Source of the DNA: Halorientalis sp. IM1011
Lineage (GTDB): Archaea; Halobacteriota; Halobacteria; Halobacteriales; Haloarculaceae
Assembly: GCF_001989615.1 (NCBI RefSeq)
Contig: NZ_CP019067.1
Location: 434,001 to 498,000 of the forward strand
Direction: 5' to 3'
DNA: 64,000 nucleotides
Below the pieces are notes generated by a model. It made no database searches. It worked only from the letters and a program-made list of their open reading frames with translations, and was not told the origin of the DNA. How positions within the stretch are numbered: position 1 is the first letter of the stretch; each line of letters starts with the position of its first letter. The position numbers and the translations under genes are program-made. Of the stretch, positions 8,711-18,400 are shown in pieces.

Positions 8711-10384
8711 ATGGACGGTGACGCTTCGGGCATGCCCTGGACGGTGATGCCGGACTTCGACACTCACACGGCCGCCCGCGAGAACTTCGCGTGGGACCTG
8801 CCCGAGGAGTACAACCCGGCGGTGGACTTCCTGCGGAAACACGACGACCCCGACAGCACCGCACTGGAGTACCTGACGCCCGACGGCGAGCGAGCGAGCT
8901 ACTCGTTCCGAGACCTCGACGATCGATCCGACCGGCTCGCGGCCGGCCTACGGAACCTCGGCGTCGGTCCGGGGGATCGTGTCGGCGTCGTCGTCCCCCA
9001 GAAGCCACAGAACCCGATCACTCACCTGGCGAACTGGAAGCTGGGGGCGCTGTCAGTACCGCTGTCGGTGCTGTACGGCCCCGACGCGCTCCAGTACCGA
9101 TTGGCCGACGCGGAGGCCACTGCGGTCGTCGTCGACCCTGCGGTCCGCGAGGAGGTCGACGAGGCCCGTGCAGGCTGTCCGGAGCTGGAGCACGTAATCG
9201 AGATCGAGACCGACGCGCCGTCGGGCGACGTACTGTCCTTCCCGGACGCGCTGGCCGATCCCGGCACGGAAGTCGAGCCCTACGATGCGACGCCGGATAC
9301 CGAGAGCGCGATCCTCTACACGAGCGGGTCGACGGGGCCGCCGAAGGGCGTCCTCCACTCCCACGCCCTCTGGCTGGGGCGGGCCGCAGCCTCGTACAAC
9401 TACATGGACCGGGGACTGGGACCCGACGCGACGGTCTGGACCCCCTCGGACTGGGCGTGGGGGTCCGCGCTCGGTGGGACCCTCTTTGCCACCTGGCACC
9501 ACGGCGGGACGATGGTGGCCTATCCCAGCGGGAAGTTCGACCCCGCTGCCGCCTTCCAGTTGCTGGAGCGGTTCGACGTGACCCAGTCGTTCATGCCCCC
9601 GACCGCGCTCCGGCTGCTGATGGACGTGGAGAATCCGACCGAACAGTACGACCTCTCGCTTTCGACCATCGCGGCGGCGGGCGAACCGCTGACCCCCGAG
9701 ATCCTCGACTGGGCCGCGGAAGAGCTCGACGGCGTGGCGGTCAACGAGTACTACGGCCAGACCGAACTCAACCTCGTGGTGGCCAACTCCTCCGGGTGGT
9801 TCGAGACCAGGCCGGGGAGCATGGGTAAGCCACTCCCGGGCTACGACGTGGCCATCCTCGACCCCGAGGCCGCCGACGTAGGTGAGGCCGAGCGCCTCGA
9901 TCGCGGCGAGACTGGCGAAATCGCCGTCCGGCCCCACGATCGGTCGGTTTTCTTCGACGAGTATCTCGGCCTCCCCGAGAAGACCGAACAGAAGCAGGTC
10001 GGCGAGTGGTTCCTGACCGGCGACCTCGCCGAGCGCGACGAGGCGGGGTACATCTGGTTCAAATCGCGCAAGGACGACGTGATCATCACCGCGGGCTATC
10101 GCGTCGGGCCGATGGAGGTCGAGGAAGCGATCCTCGAACACGACGACGTTGCACAGGCGGGCGTCGTCGGCGTCCCCGACGAGACCCGCGGCGAGATCAT
10201 CAAGGCCTACGTGGAATCGGCGGTAGGCGTCGAAGGAAGCGACGAGTTGCGGGCGGAGATCCGCGACCTCGTCCGGGATCGGCTGGCCGAGTACGAGTAC
10301 CCCCGCGAGATCGAGTTCGTCGCCGAGTTACCGCAGACGACGACGGGCAAGATCCGGCGGACCGAGTTGCGGGAGCGGGACTAG
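8711..10384 (+). CDS. Acyl-CoA/acetyl-CoA synthetase-like ligase (ACSM type)
   Basis: A 557-residue AMP-forming ligase. The phosphate loop YTSGSTGPPKG is at about residue 200, the adenylate region NEYYGQTELN near residue 345, the hinge TGDLAERDEAGYIWFKSRKDD near residue 440, and the catalytic Lys in TTGKIRRTELRER at the C-terminus. The pattern PSDWAWG fits medium-chain acyl-CoA or acetyl/propionyl-CoA synthetase subfamilies better than the long-chain enzyme at 2512. Starts at 8711, 8732 and 8747 are all possible. Its stop overlaps by four bases the stop of the opposing regulator gene. Confidence 0.85.
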   Translation: MDGDASGMPWTVMPDFDTHTAARENFAWDLPEEYNPAVDFLRKHDDPDSTALEYLTPDGERASYSFRDLDDRSDRLAAGLRNLGVGPGDRVGVVVPQKPQNPITHLANWKLGALSVPLSVLYGPDALQYRLADAEATAVVVDPAVREEVDEARAGCPELEHVIEIETDAPSGDVLSFPDALADPGTEVEPYDATPDTESAILYTSGSTGPPKGVLHSHALWLGRAAASYNYMDRGLGPDATVWTPSDWAWGSALGGTLFATWHHGGTMVAYPSGKFDPAAAFQLLERFDVTQSFMPPTALRLLMDVENPTEQYDLSLSTIAAAGEPLTPEILDWAAEELDGVAVNEYYGQTELNLVVANSSGWFETRPGSMGKPLPGYDVAILDPEAADVGEAERLDRGETGEIAVRPHDRSVFFDEYLGLPEKTEQKQVGEWFLTGDLAERDEAGYIWFKSRKDDVIITAGYRVGPMEVEEAILEHDDVAQAGVVGVPDETRGEIIKAYVESAVGVEGSDELRAEIRDLVRDRLAEYEYPREIEFVAELPQTTTGKIRRTELRERD

Positions 10385-10689
10385 CGGTTCTCCTCGACCG
10401 TGCGGTCGAACTCGCGGGCGGCCGCCAGCACGTCGCTGTCCTCGTTGACGGTGTAGTAGATCTCCTCGCCCTCGGGGTGGTGCTTCTCGAGCATCCCGAG
10501 GTCGACGACGCCGTCCACGTCGTCCATCAGGTGGAGCGTCTTCAGCGCGATTCCCGTCTCGTCGGCCAGTTCCGAACGGGTGTAGGTCGCCTCGGGATCG
10601 AGGTCGAGTAGCGTATCGATGATCGTCGCCATCGAGTCGTGGTCCGCAACGAACCCCCAGCCGCTGGTAGCTTGCGTCTCGCTCTGCAT
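10381..10689 (-). CDS. Small winged-helix DNA-binding protein
   Basis: A 102-residue acidic protein with a helix-turn-helix core around residues 20-70 (LLDLDPEATYTRSELADETGIALKTLHLM, then a DLGMLEKHHPEGEEIYYTVNE wing). It is a likely transcription regulator of the haloarchaeal winged-helix type. It shares only a convergent stop overlap with the synthetase gene, so no operon role is implied. The target is unknown; autoregulation is possible. Confidence 0.65.
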   Translation of the reverse strand: MQSETQATSGWGFVADHDSMATIIDTLLDLDPEATYTRSELADETGIALKTLHLMDDVDGVVDLGMLEKHHPEGEEIYYTVNEDSDVLAAAREFDRTVEENR

Positions 10690-10810
10690 ATAGCTCGCCT
10701 AACGGTTGTGCGGACGATGATTTAAAGCTAGGAACGGTATTCACTGCCGAGTCCCGGTCAAACCCTAACACACACCGCGAACGGAGCGATCGACCGGCGG
10801 GATAGCAAGT

Positions 10811-10818
10811 CTTTAGTC
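10811..10818 (+). promoter_or_regulatory. Probable TATA box of the Lrp-type gene
   Basis: CTTTAGTC lies about 26 bases upstream of the ATG at 10840, fitting a leaderless haloarchaeal promoter and supporting this start over the GTG at 10828. Confidence 0.4.
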
Positions 10819-10839
10819 CGCGCTCTGGTGGGGTTAGGT

Positions 10840-11328
10840 ATGAGCAGTCGCGCCGAGATACTGGCCTTGCTCCGGGAGAACGCGCGCTACTCCGCCGAGG
10901 ACATGGCGCGTCAGACCGACCTCGACCCCGCGGAAGTCGAGGACGTGATCGCAGAGTTAGAGGCCGACGGCGTCATCGCAGGCTACCAGGCCGTGCTGGA
11001 CTACAGCGAACTCGACGACGAGCGCGTGCGTGCCCTCGTCGAACTCAACGTCACGCTCGACCGGGAGACCAGCTACGCCGACATCGCAGAGCGGCTGGCG
11101 AAGTTCCCCGAGGTCGAGGGCCTGCGGCTGGTGAGCGGCGACTACGACTTCGACATGGAGGTCGAGGGCGACTCCATGAGCGAGGTCTCGCGGTTCATCA
11201 GCGAGAAGGTCGCGCCCGTCCCCGAGATCACGCAGACGGTGACCCACTACGTCATGGAGTCCTACAAGGAGCGGGGCATCGTCTTCGGTGACGGCGACGA
11301 CGACGACCGCCTCTCGGTCTCCCCGTAA
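10840..11328 (+). CDS. Lrp/AsnC-family transcriptional regulator
   Basis: A 162-residue protein with an N-terminal helix-turn-helix (AEILALLRENARYSAEDMARQ to VIAELEADGVIAGYQAVLD) and a C-terminal RAM ligand-binding/oligomerisation domain (ALVELNVTL..., GLRLVSGDYDFDMEVEGDSM). Lrp-type proteins sense amino acids or related effectors. The aminotransferase gene begins two bases after its stop, a pairing widely seen in haloarchaea. It therefore probably controls, or is at least co-expressed with, that enzyme. Confidence 0.9.
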   Translation: MSSRAEILALLRENARYSAEDMARQTDLDPAEVEDVIAELEADGVIAGYQAVLDYSELDDERVRALVELNVTLDRETSYADIAERLAKFPEVEGLRLVSGDYDFDMEVEGDSMSEVSRFISEKVAPVPEITQTVTHYVMESYKERGIVFGDGDDDDRLSVSP

Positions 11329-11330
11329 CC

Positions 11331-12470
11331 ATGCAGGTGTCAGACCGCGTCGAGAGCGTGCCGCCGTCGGGCATCCGGCGCTTTTTCGAACTCGCCGAGG
11401 AGATGGACGACCTCATCTCGCTGGGCGTGGGCGAACCGGACTTTTCGGCCCCCTGGAGCGCCCGCGACGCCGCCATCGCATCGCTCGAACGGGGCGAGAC
11501 CTCCTACACCGCCAACCGCGGGAAGCGGGAACTCCGGGAGGCCATCGCCCGCCACCAGACCCGGTCGTACGGGCTGGAGTACGACCCCGACGACGAGATT
11601 CTCGTCACCACGGGGGCTAGCGAGGGGATCGACCTGGCCTTCCGTGCGCTGGTCGACCCCGGCGACACCGTGGCGGTCGCCCAGCCGAGTTACGTCTCCT
11701 ACGTGCCCGGCGTCAAGTTCGCGGGCGGCGAGCCGCTGCCGGTGCCGACCCGTGCCGAGGACGAGTTCAAACTGACCCGCGAGGTGCTCGAAGACGCCGG
11801 CGCGCAGGAGGCCGACGCACTGGTCTACTGTTACCCGAACAACCCGACCGGCGCGACGATGACCGGCGACGAACTCCGGGAAGTCGCCGCCTTCTGTCGC
11901 GAGCACGACCTGATCGTGCTGGCCGACGAGATCTACGCGGCGCTGACCTACGAACACGACCACACCTCTATCGCGACGCTCCCGGGCATGCGCGAGCGGA
12001 CGGTCGTGTTCAACGGGTTCTCGAAGGCCTACGCCATGACGGGCCTGCGACTGGGCTACGCGATGGGGCCGGCCGAAGCGATCTCGGCCATGAACCGCGT
12101 CCACCAGTATACGATGCTGTCGGCTCCGACGACCGCCCAGCACGCGGCGCTCGATGCCCTGGAGAACTGCGACGACGACGTGGCCGATATGCGAAAACAG
12201 TACGACCGTCGCCGGAACTTCGTCCTCTCGCGCTTTTCGGAGATGGGCATCGACTGCTTCGAGGCCGCAGGTGCGTTCTACGCCTTCCCGGAGTGTCCGA
12301 CCGACGACAGTCAGGCCTTCGCCGAGAACCTGATCCAGGAGCAGAAAGTGGCCGTCGTTCCCGGCGACGTGTTCGGCGCGGGCGGGGCCGGCCACCTCCG
12401 CGTGTCGTACGCGACCGGACTCGACGAGCTCAAAACGGCCCTGAATCGCATCGAAGAGTTCATAGACTGA
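11331..12470 (+). CDS. PLP-dependent aminotransferase, class I/II
   Basis: A 379-residue fold-type I aminotransferase. The PLP Schiff-base lysine is about K232 in FSKAYAMTGLRLGY. The Asp contacting the pyridine nitrogen is in VLADEIYAALTY, and the substrate-carboxylate Arg is in AGHLRVSYA near the end. The SLGVGEPDFSAPW and YCYPNNPTGATM motifs fit the aspartate/aromatic aminotransferase group. It transfers an amino group between an amino acid and a 2-oxo acid in the cytoplasm. It is translated from the same message as the Lrp regulator (two-base gap). Confidence 0.9.
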   Translation: MQVSDRVESVPPSGIRRFFELAEEMDDLISLGVGEPDFSAPWSARDAAIASLERGETSYTANRGKRELREAIARHQTRSYGLEYDPDDEILVTTGASEGIDLAFRALVDPGDTVAVAQPSYVSYVPGVKFAGGEPLPVPTRAEDEFKLTREVLEDAGAQEADALVYCYPNNPTGATMTGDELREVAAFCREHDLIVLADEIYAALTYEHDHTSIATLPGMRERTVVFNGFSKAYAMTGLRLGYAMGPAEAISAMNRVHQYTMLSAPTTAQHAALDALENCDDDVADMRKQYDRRRNFVLSRFSEMGIDCFEAAGAFYAFPECPTDDSQAFAENLIQEQKVAVVPGDVFGAGGAGHLRVSYATGLDELKTALNRIEEFID

Positions 12471-12612
12471 CAGGTTATCGGCGGATTCGCGGGCCCGGCG
12501 CGGGATCGGAAATCGTCTGTCAGGAACACGGAATAAACGCCTAGATTGTACGATAGGTCCGTTAGAGGGCGTCTGCACCGTTCGTAATTCCGGCTTACGG
12601 CTGGTAATGTCG

Positions 12613-12625
12613 ACATAAACTTTTT
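12613..12625 (+). promoter_or_regulatory. Probable promoter of the pilus operon
   Basis: An A/T-rich box (ACATAAACTTTTT) lies 28-40 bases before the ATG at 12653, in an otherwise GC-rich stretch. It is the likely TATA element of the ATPase-to-pilin operon. Confidence 0.4.
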
Positions 12626-12652
12626 TCCCTCCTAACAGCAGAGTGATGATCA

Positions 12653-15196
12653 ATGGCAACCGATGACAAAGAGGGGGGCGACACCGAACCCGTCGACGCC
12701 GAGGAGGGCGCCGACGCGGAGGAGGTGCTCGCTCGGGTCGAGCGTGCCACAGTCGGAGAGTACACGTGGGAGGACTTCCGACGCGAGTTCCACACCGGTG
12801 GCCCGTTCGACCGCACGGAGTTTCTCGGGTTCGATCCCCGGAAGACGGAGGACAAACTGATCCAGGGTGCGAGCGCCGCGAAGGGCCTGAACGCACCCTT
12901 CGGGCAGTTCATGGATCCGTCGAAGGCACCCGTCGTCAAGGACCACTACAAGTGGGAGCATTACAAACAGGAGTACTACTACACCGACGGACAGCCGCCG
13001 ACGGACTCGGAAGGCGAGCAAAAGGAGTTCGACCCGGCCGACGCGCTCGGGTTCGACCCCGACGAGATAGAGGGCGTGTTGAGTTTCGGTGAGGGGCTGG
13101 CCTCGGAACTGGACGAGGTCGTCGAGGAGCGAACCGTCGACGTCAACGAGGACCTCGACGAGGACATGTTCTTCTCGACGGTCGACGGAAAAACGACCGT
13201 CGTCAACCGGTACGACTTGGAGAAGTCCGTCCCGGAGTCGAAGAAGTCCCACTTCGAGGAACTCGAACGCTACTGGGTGAACAAACCCTACGCCTGCGTC
13301 GTCATCTTCCACTCGAAGAAAGAAAACGAGAAGAAGTACTACGTCATCGAACCACATCTCAATCCCATCGAGGCTGAGTTACAGGACTTCCTCGCGGGCA
13401 AACTCCGGACTGCGATCAAGTACTCCGAGGACGACGTGGTCGTCGAGGGCAGTGAGGAGGACCGAGCGGAGGTCATCCAGCGCGAGGCCCAGCGGTTGCT
13501 CGACCGGTACGACCTGTTGCGCGACGACGCCACGGTCGAGTCGGATCTGGGCACGATGGACAAGTTCAAGCAGATGATGGGGATGGACGTCGAGTTACCC
13601 GCCACGGCATCCGGTGATCTCTCCGGCATCTCGGCCCGACCGGAACCGGCCATCCTCGAAGAGGACCCCGACACACTCAGCGAGTATCAGGTCGAGAAGT
13701 TGCTGTACGTCCTCAAGCGCAACTTCATCGGGTACGCACGCATCGACCCCGTCAAACACGACATCAACGTGGAGGACATCTCCTGTGACGGGTACAACAG
13801 CCGGGTGTTCGTCTACCACACCGACTACGAACAGATCATCTCCAACGTCGAACACGGAGAAAGCGAACTCGACGACTTCGTGGTCAAACTCGCCCAGCGC
13901 TCCGGCAAGGGTATCTCCAAACGCCAGCCACAGGTCGACGCGACCCTCCCGGACGGCTCGCGTGCCCAGCTCACCCTCGGCCGGGAGGTCTCGGACCACG
14001 GGACCAACTACACCATCCGTCAGTTCAAGGACGTCCCGTTCACCCCGATCGACCTGATCAACTGGAACACCTTCTCGCTGGACGAGATGGCCTTCCTCTG
14101 GCTCTGCATCGAGAACAACAAATCGCTCATCTTCGCGGGCGGTACGGCGTCGGGGAAGACCACCAGCCTGAACGCGGTCTCCCTGTTCATCCCCTCCAGC
14201 GCCAAGATCGTCTCCATCGAGGACACCCGCGAGGTCGAGTTGCCCCAGCGCAACTGGGTCGCCAGCGTCACCCGGCCCTCCTTCGGTGAGGACGACACCG
14301 GTGACGTGGACGAGTTCGACCTGCTGGAGGCCGCACTGCGTCAGCGTCCCGACTACATCGTGATGGGTGAGATCCGTGGTGAGGAGGGTCGGACCCTCTT
14401 CCAGGTCATGTCGACGGGGCACACCACCTACACCACGTTCCACGCCGACTCGGTGGGCGAGGTCATCAAGCGGTTCACGACCGAACCGATCAACGTCTCG
14501 AAGACGCTGTTCACCGCGCTCGATCTGGTCTCGATCCAGACCCAGACCCGGACGGGCGGGCGCAAGGTCCGCCGGAACAAGACGCTGACCGAGATCAACG
14601 AGTACTCCGCGGAGAACGACGAGATCAACGTCAGGGACGTCTACCAGTGGCAGGCCGAGACGGACACGTTCATCCAGATGGGCCAGTCCAACACCCTGGA
14701 GGAGATCAAGTTCGACCGCGGGTGGAACCAGGAGCGACTCGACGAGGAGCTGTTCAAGCGGAAGGTCGTCCTGGCCTACCTCATCAACAACAACATCAAC
14801 ACCTACCAGCAGGTGGCCGCGACGATCCAGGCGTTCATCAACGACCCCGACACGATACTGACGCTGATCGCCCACGACAAACTGGAGAACAGCCTCGAGG
14901 ACCTCCGGGAGATGGAGTCGGTCAAGATCAACATCGACCCCAAGAAAGAGGAGATGGTCCCCCGGCCCGACGCCGGCGAGGAGATCAGCGAGGAGACGAG
15001 CGATATCCTCGACAACGCCCAGCCGCTGTTCGACCGGTACAAGAGCATGGAGACCCCCGAGATCGTGAAAGCGCTATCGGGCATCGAGACCGACGAGGAC
15101 ATCGTCCCCGACGACGAGGAGGAAGAGGACGACGCCGAGATCGACTTCGGGCAGTTCGTGACCAAGGCCGGCGCGGAAGCAGAGGAAGGGGACTAG
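12653..15196 (+). CDS. Type II/IV secretion system ATPase (PilB/GspE-like)
   Basis: An 847-residue cytoplasmic motor ATPase with a long acidic N-terminal domain and a C-terminal RecA-like engine. Walker A is FAGGTASGKTT near residue 495, the Asp/His boxes follow (SIEDTREVELP, and TGHTTYTTFHADS near residue 590), and the Walker B-region reads DYIVMGEIRGEE near residue 570. It powers assembly of a pilus-like fibre. It is larger than bacterial PilB (about 570 residues) because of the N-terminal and acidic C-terminal extensions, as in haloarchaeal PilB3-type proteins. The PilC-like gene starts two bases after the stop. Confidence 0.9.
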   Translation: MATDDKEGGDTEPVDAEEGADAEEVLARVERATVGEYTWEDFRREFHTGGPFDRTEFLGFDPRKTEDKLIQGASAAKGLNAPFGQFMDPSKAPVVKDHYKWEHYKQEYYYTDGQPPTDSEGEQKEFDPADALGFDPDEIEGVLSFGEGLASELDEVVEERTVDVNEDLDEDMFFSTVDGKTTVVNRYDLEKSVPESKKSHFEELERYWVNKPYACVVIFHSKKENEKKYYVIEPHLNPIEAELQDFLAGKLRTAIKYSEDDVVVEGSEEDRAEVIQREAQRLLDRYDLLRDDATVESDLGTMDKFKQMMGMDVELPATASGDLSGISARPEPAILEEDPDTLSEYQVEKLLYVLKRNFIGYARIDPVKHDINVEDISCDGYNSRVFVYHTDYEQIISNVEHGESELDDFVVKLAQRSGKGISKRQPQVDATLPDGSRAQLTLGREVSDHGTNYTIRQFKDVPFTPIDLINWNTFSLDEMAFLWLCIENNKSLIFAGGTASGKTTSLNAVSLFIPSSAKIVSIEDTREVELPQRNWVASVTRPSFGEDDTGDVDEFDLLEAALRQRPDYIVMGEIRGEEGRTLFQVMSTGHTTYTTFHADSVGEVIKRFTTEPINVSKTLFTALDLVSIQTQTRTGGRKVRRNKTLTEINEYSAENDEINVRDVYQWQAETDTFIQMGQSNTLEEIKFDRGWNQERLDEELFKRKVVLAYLINNNINTYQQVAATIQAFINDPDTILTLIAHDKLENSLEDLREMESVKINIDPKKEEMVPRPDAGEEISEETSDILDNAQPLFDRYKSMETPEIVKALSGIETDEDIVPDDEEEEDDAEIDFGQFVTKAGAEAEEGD

Positions 15197-15197
15197 C

Positions 15198-17231
15198 ATG
15201 AGCCTCGACACGCGAAGCGGCGGGACGGTCAGCTCCACGAGCACCCTCGGGGACACGTTCTACCCCCTCTACGAGTCCCTGTTCGACGACGAGGGCGACT
15301 TCGTCAACAGCGTCGAGAACAAACTGGCCCAGGCCCGGATGCCCCAGAACGTCGAGTTGTTCCTCTCGCGCGCGCTCGGCGTGGGCGCGCTCGCCGGGCT
15401 GACGCTGTGGATCGTCGGCTCGCTGCTGGGCTATCTCATCTTCGCCCTGTTCCTGCCCGATGCACCGGTGTTGCTCGGGCTCTCGGAGAGCCAGATCCCG
15501 GAGATCATGTTGCAGCTGAAGATTCCGTTTCTGGTCTTCGTCACCGGCATCGTCTTCGGGCTGATCGGGTTCGGCATCGGCTTCGGCTCGATGGTGTCGA
15601 TTCCCTACTTCCGTGCGGGCGCTCGCAAACGCGAGATCAACGTTCTGCTGTCCGATTCGATCTCTTTCATGTACGCACTGTCGGTCGGGGGCCTCAACCA
15701 ACTGGAGATTCTGCAGGCGATGGCCCGGGCCGACGACACCTACGGCGAGGTGTCCAAGGAGTTCCAGTCCATCGTGCTGGAGACCGAGTACTTCGACACG
15801 GACTACCGGACGGCGATCCGCAATCAGGCACTGCAGACGCCAAGCGACGAACTGGCGCAGTTCCTGACGGACATGCTCTCCATCGTCGACTCCGGGGGTG
15901 ACATGACCGGATTCCTCGAGGACCAGAAGGAGAAACACATGCGGACGGCCAAACAGGAACAGGAGCAGGTCCTCGAAACCATGGAGCTGTTCGGGGAGAT
16001 GTACATGACGCTCTCTCTGTTCCCCCTCCTTCTCATCATCATCCTCGTCATCATGTCGATGATGGGGAACTCCCAGCAGTTCCTCCTGCTGGGGACGGTA
16101 TACGGGCTGATCCCGCTGACCGGGATCGGCTTCCTGGTGCTGGTCTCGACGGTCACTCAGGACGAGATCGGCGACGGCTATCTCCGGCCCGAAGGCGGCC
16201 GCGACGACGTGGTCGTCCGGCAGGGTCTGGACGTGCTGAACCTCGGTCTGGTCGAGAAGTACACCGGCAACTACGGGGTCTTCGAGAAGATCAAGGGCCG
16301 GGAACGCTCCCACGAGCTGACCGAGATTCTCCGGAAGCCACACATCTTCTTCCGGGACAATCCGACGGTCGTACTGGCGCTGACGGTGCCGTTCTCGATC
16401 ATCGCGCTCGTGTTGAGCGTGCTGTACGGGTTCGCACCGCTGTCACCGGAGGGATTCGTCGACAACCCCGTCGGGTCGACGTTCTTCTGGTTCTACGTCC
16501 CGCTGTACATCAACTTCGTCCCGCTGATGATTTTCTACGAGTGGAACGTCCGCTCGCGGCGGGGCGTCGTGAGCCAGCTTTCGGAGAACCTGCGGAAACT
16601 CTCCAGTGCGAACGATACCGGGATGACCCTGCTGGAGTCGCTGAACGTCGTCTCCGAGACCTCCTCAGGGAAACTGGCCGACGAGTTCGAGACAATGTAC
16701 GCGAAGGTCAACTACGGGACGAACCTGAAAGACGCGATGCGGGAGTTCAACAACAAGTACCACATCCCGCGGGTCGCCCGGACTGTCAAGCTCATCAGCA
16801 AGGCACAGGAGGCGTCGAGTCAGATCGAGGACGTGCTGACGACGGCGGCACAGGCTTCGGAGAACCAGGACGACATCGACCGCGACCGGAAGTCCCGGAC
16901 CCGGATGCAGGTGGTCATCATCATCATGACCTACCTGACGCTACTCGGCGTGATGGCGCTGCTGAAGACGCAGTTCCTCGACGTGATGTCCGGCCTGACC
17001 AACCAGGTCAGTGGCGGGAGCAGCAGTTCCGCGGCGGCCGGCGGCGGCCAGTTCGGGGGCGGCGTCGACACCGGCCTGCTGTCGGTGCTGTTCTTCCACG
17101 CGGTGACGCTCCAGGCGGTGCTCTCGTCGTTCATCGCGGGGTACATCCGCGAGGTCGACCTGATCTCGGGGGTCAAGTTCGCCGTCATCCTGCCGACGAT
17201 CGCACTGGTGACGTGGATGGCGGTGGGGTGA
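15198..17231 (+). CDS. Type II secretion F / PilC-TadC-like membrane platform
   Basis: A 677-residue membrane protein with two GspF-type domains. The first is around residues 135-250 (FMYALSVGGLNQLEILQAMAR to VDSGGDM). The second is around residues 450-580 (LSENLRKLSSANDTGMTLLESLN to ISKAQEASSQIEDVL). Each domain is followed by paired membrane helices. It would anchor the ATPase to the membrane base of a pilus-like machine. A Gly/Ser-rich loop near residue 605 precedes the last helices. The PilB-PilC gene order and the pilin-like genes behind it support the call. Confidence 0.9.
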   Translation: MSLDTRSGGTVSSTSTLGDTFYPLYESLFDDEGDFVNSVENKLAQARMPQNVELFLSRALGVGALAGLTLWIVGSLLGYLIFALFLPDAPVLLGLSESQIPEIMLQLKIPFLVFVTGIVFGLIGFGIGFGSMVSIPYFRAGARKREINVLLSDSISFMYALSVGGLNQLEILQAMARADDTYGEVSKEFQSIVLETEYFDTDYRTAIRNQALQTPSDELAQFLTDMLSIVDSGGDMTGFLEDQKEKHMRTAKQEQEQVLETMELFGEMYMTLSLFPLLLIIILVIMSMMGNSQQFLLLGTVYGLIPLTGIGFLVLVSTVTQDEIGDGYLRPEGGRDDVVVRQGLDVLNLGLVEKYTGNYGVFEKIKGRERSHELTEILRKPHIFFRDNPTVVLALTVPFSIIALVLSVLYGFAPLSPEGFVDNPVGSTFFWFYVPLYINFVPLMIFYEWNVRSRRGVVSQLSENLRKLSSANDTGMTLLESLNVVSETSSGKLADEFETMYAKVNYGTNLKDAMREFNNKYHIPRVARTVKLISKAQEASSQIEDVLTTAAQASENQDDIDRDRKSRTRMQVVIIIMTYLTLLGVMALLKTQFLDVMSGLTNQVSGGSSSSAAAGGGQFGGGVDTGLLSVLFFHAVTLQAVLSSFIAGYIREVDLISGVKFAVILPTIALVTWMAVG

Positions 17232-17237
17232 GACTGG

Positions 17238-17762
17238 ATGGGGAACAAACGGGGACAGACGACGCAGGACTACCTGGTCGGTGTGAGCCTGTTGCTTCTC
17301 ACCGTCCTGTTCGTCTTCGGGTACGTGCCGAGCGTCTTCGGCTCGACGGGGGCGGATCTGGGCGGCGTCGAACGCTCCCAGGCCGACCGCGCCGCGACGT
17401 ACCTCGTCGAGACGTACAGCGTCGACGGCCGGGAACAGACGCTCAGATACGACGAGCCCGACGGAATCCACGAGAAACTGTCGACGGAAAATGGGTTCGA
17501 GCGATTCCGCAACCGCTCCGGGTTGAACACGCAGACGAAGACTCTCGCACCGCCGAACGTGAACGTCATGCTCATCAACAGTTCGGAGCTGAACGCGACG
17601 GGGACACCGACGCCCATCGTCGACGGCGGCGAGCGACACTCCTACGGATCGGAGCCGAACCTGGGGCAGGCGGTCGTGCAAGAGACCCGGGTCGTTCGGT
17701 TGTCCGGGAGCGGGTCGAACCACTGTAATCCGACCTGCTGGCTGCTAGTTCGAATTTGGTGA
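17238..17762 (+). CDS. Pilin-like haloarchaeal protein 1 (DUF7287-type)
   Basis: A 174-residue protein with a short charged N-terminus ending RGQTTQDYLVG, followed by one hydrophobic helix (VSLLLLTVLFVFGYVPSVF). This is the architecture of type IV pilin-like proteins, whose leader is cut by an archaeal prepilin peptidase before the helix packs in the fibre core. The rest is an extracellular beta-rich domain ending in a CNPTCWLL cysteine pair. It lies six bases after the PilC-like gene. I recall this set as conserved haloarchaeal DUFs next to PilB/PilC, but family numbers are from memory. Confidence 0.65.
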   Translation: MGNKRGQTTQDYLVGVSLLLLTVLFVFGYVPSVFGSTGADLGGVERSQADRAATYLVETYSVDGREQTLRYDEPDGIHEKLSTENGFERFRNRSGLNTQTKTLAPPNVNVMLINSSELNATGTPTPIVDGGERHSYGSEPNLGQAVVQETRVVRLSGSGSNHCNPTCWLLVRIW

Positions 17763-17767
17763 TAGAC

Positions 17768-18400
17768 ATGAACGACGGAACCCGAGGGTCGAGGGGACAG
17801 GCGTACACCCTGGAGGGGGTTATCTCGGCCGTACTGGTCGTGACGGCGGTACTCGTCGGCCTGCAAGTGGTCGACGTCGGTCCCTGGACGAGCGATACGA
17901 CCCAACAGTCAGACGACATGGAGCAGCGCGCGGAAGACATGCTCGATCTTGCAGCGGAGAACGGTACGCTCAGCCGTGTCGTGCGATGTACCTACGGATC
18001 GGCGGATACGTTCACGGGGAGCCAGATAGACAACGGCTCGACCACGTTCGAGCGGATGTTGAACCAGACGTTCGACCGACACGGCCACAACTACAACATC
18101 TACTTCACGTATCTGACACCGTCCGGCGAGCGCGAGCGCATCTCGGTCACGTCGAGCAGCAGCAACCCGACGAGCGGCGTCATCGCTCCGACCGACTCGG
18201 CCGCCGTCGCGACCAAGACGATCGCGATATACGACGACGACCGGACCCGCGTCGTCGACCGAACGGACCCGGATCAGCCGAAATGCGGGGCGACGGGGAC
18301 GACCGTCGAGGCGGCCGGCGGCGCCTACTTCATCCAGGAGGACATCGACGACGACTCGCCGCTGTACAACATCGTGGAGGTGCGGCTGGTCGTATGGTGA
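17768..18400 (+). CDS. Pilin-like haloarchaeal protein 2 (DUF7288-type)
   Basis: A 210-residue protein beginning MNDGTRGSRGQAYTLEGVIS, a charged leader followed by the hydrophobic helix AVLVVTAVLVGLQVV and an extracellular domain with Ser/Thr-rich strands and one Cys pair. The start at 17768, five bases after the preceding stop, is chosen over the GTG at 17756, which would overlap the upstream gene. It is presumed to be a minor pilin or pseudopilin of the same machine. Confidence 0.65.
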   Translation: MNDGTRGSRGQAYTLEGVISAVLVVTAVLVGLQVVDVGPWTSDTTQQSDDMEQRAEDMLDLAAENGTLSRVVRCTYGSADTFTGSQIDNGSTTFERMLNQTFDRHGHNYNIYFTYLTPSGERERISVTSSSSNPTSGVIAPTDSAAVATKTIAIYDDDRTRVVDRTDPDQPKCGATGTTVEAAGGAYFIQEDIDDDSPLYNIVEVRLVVW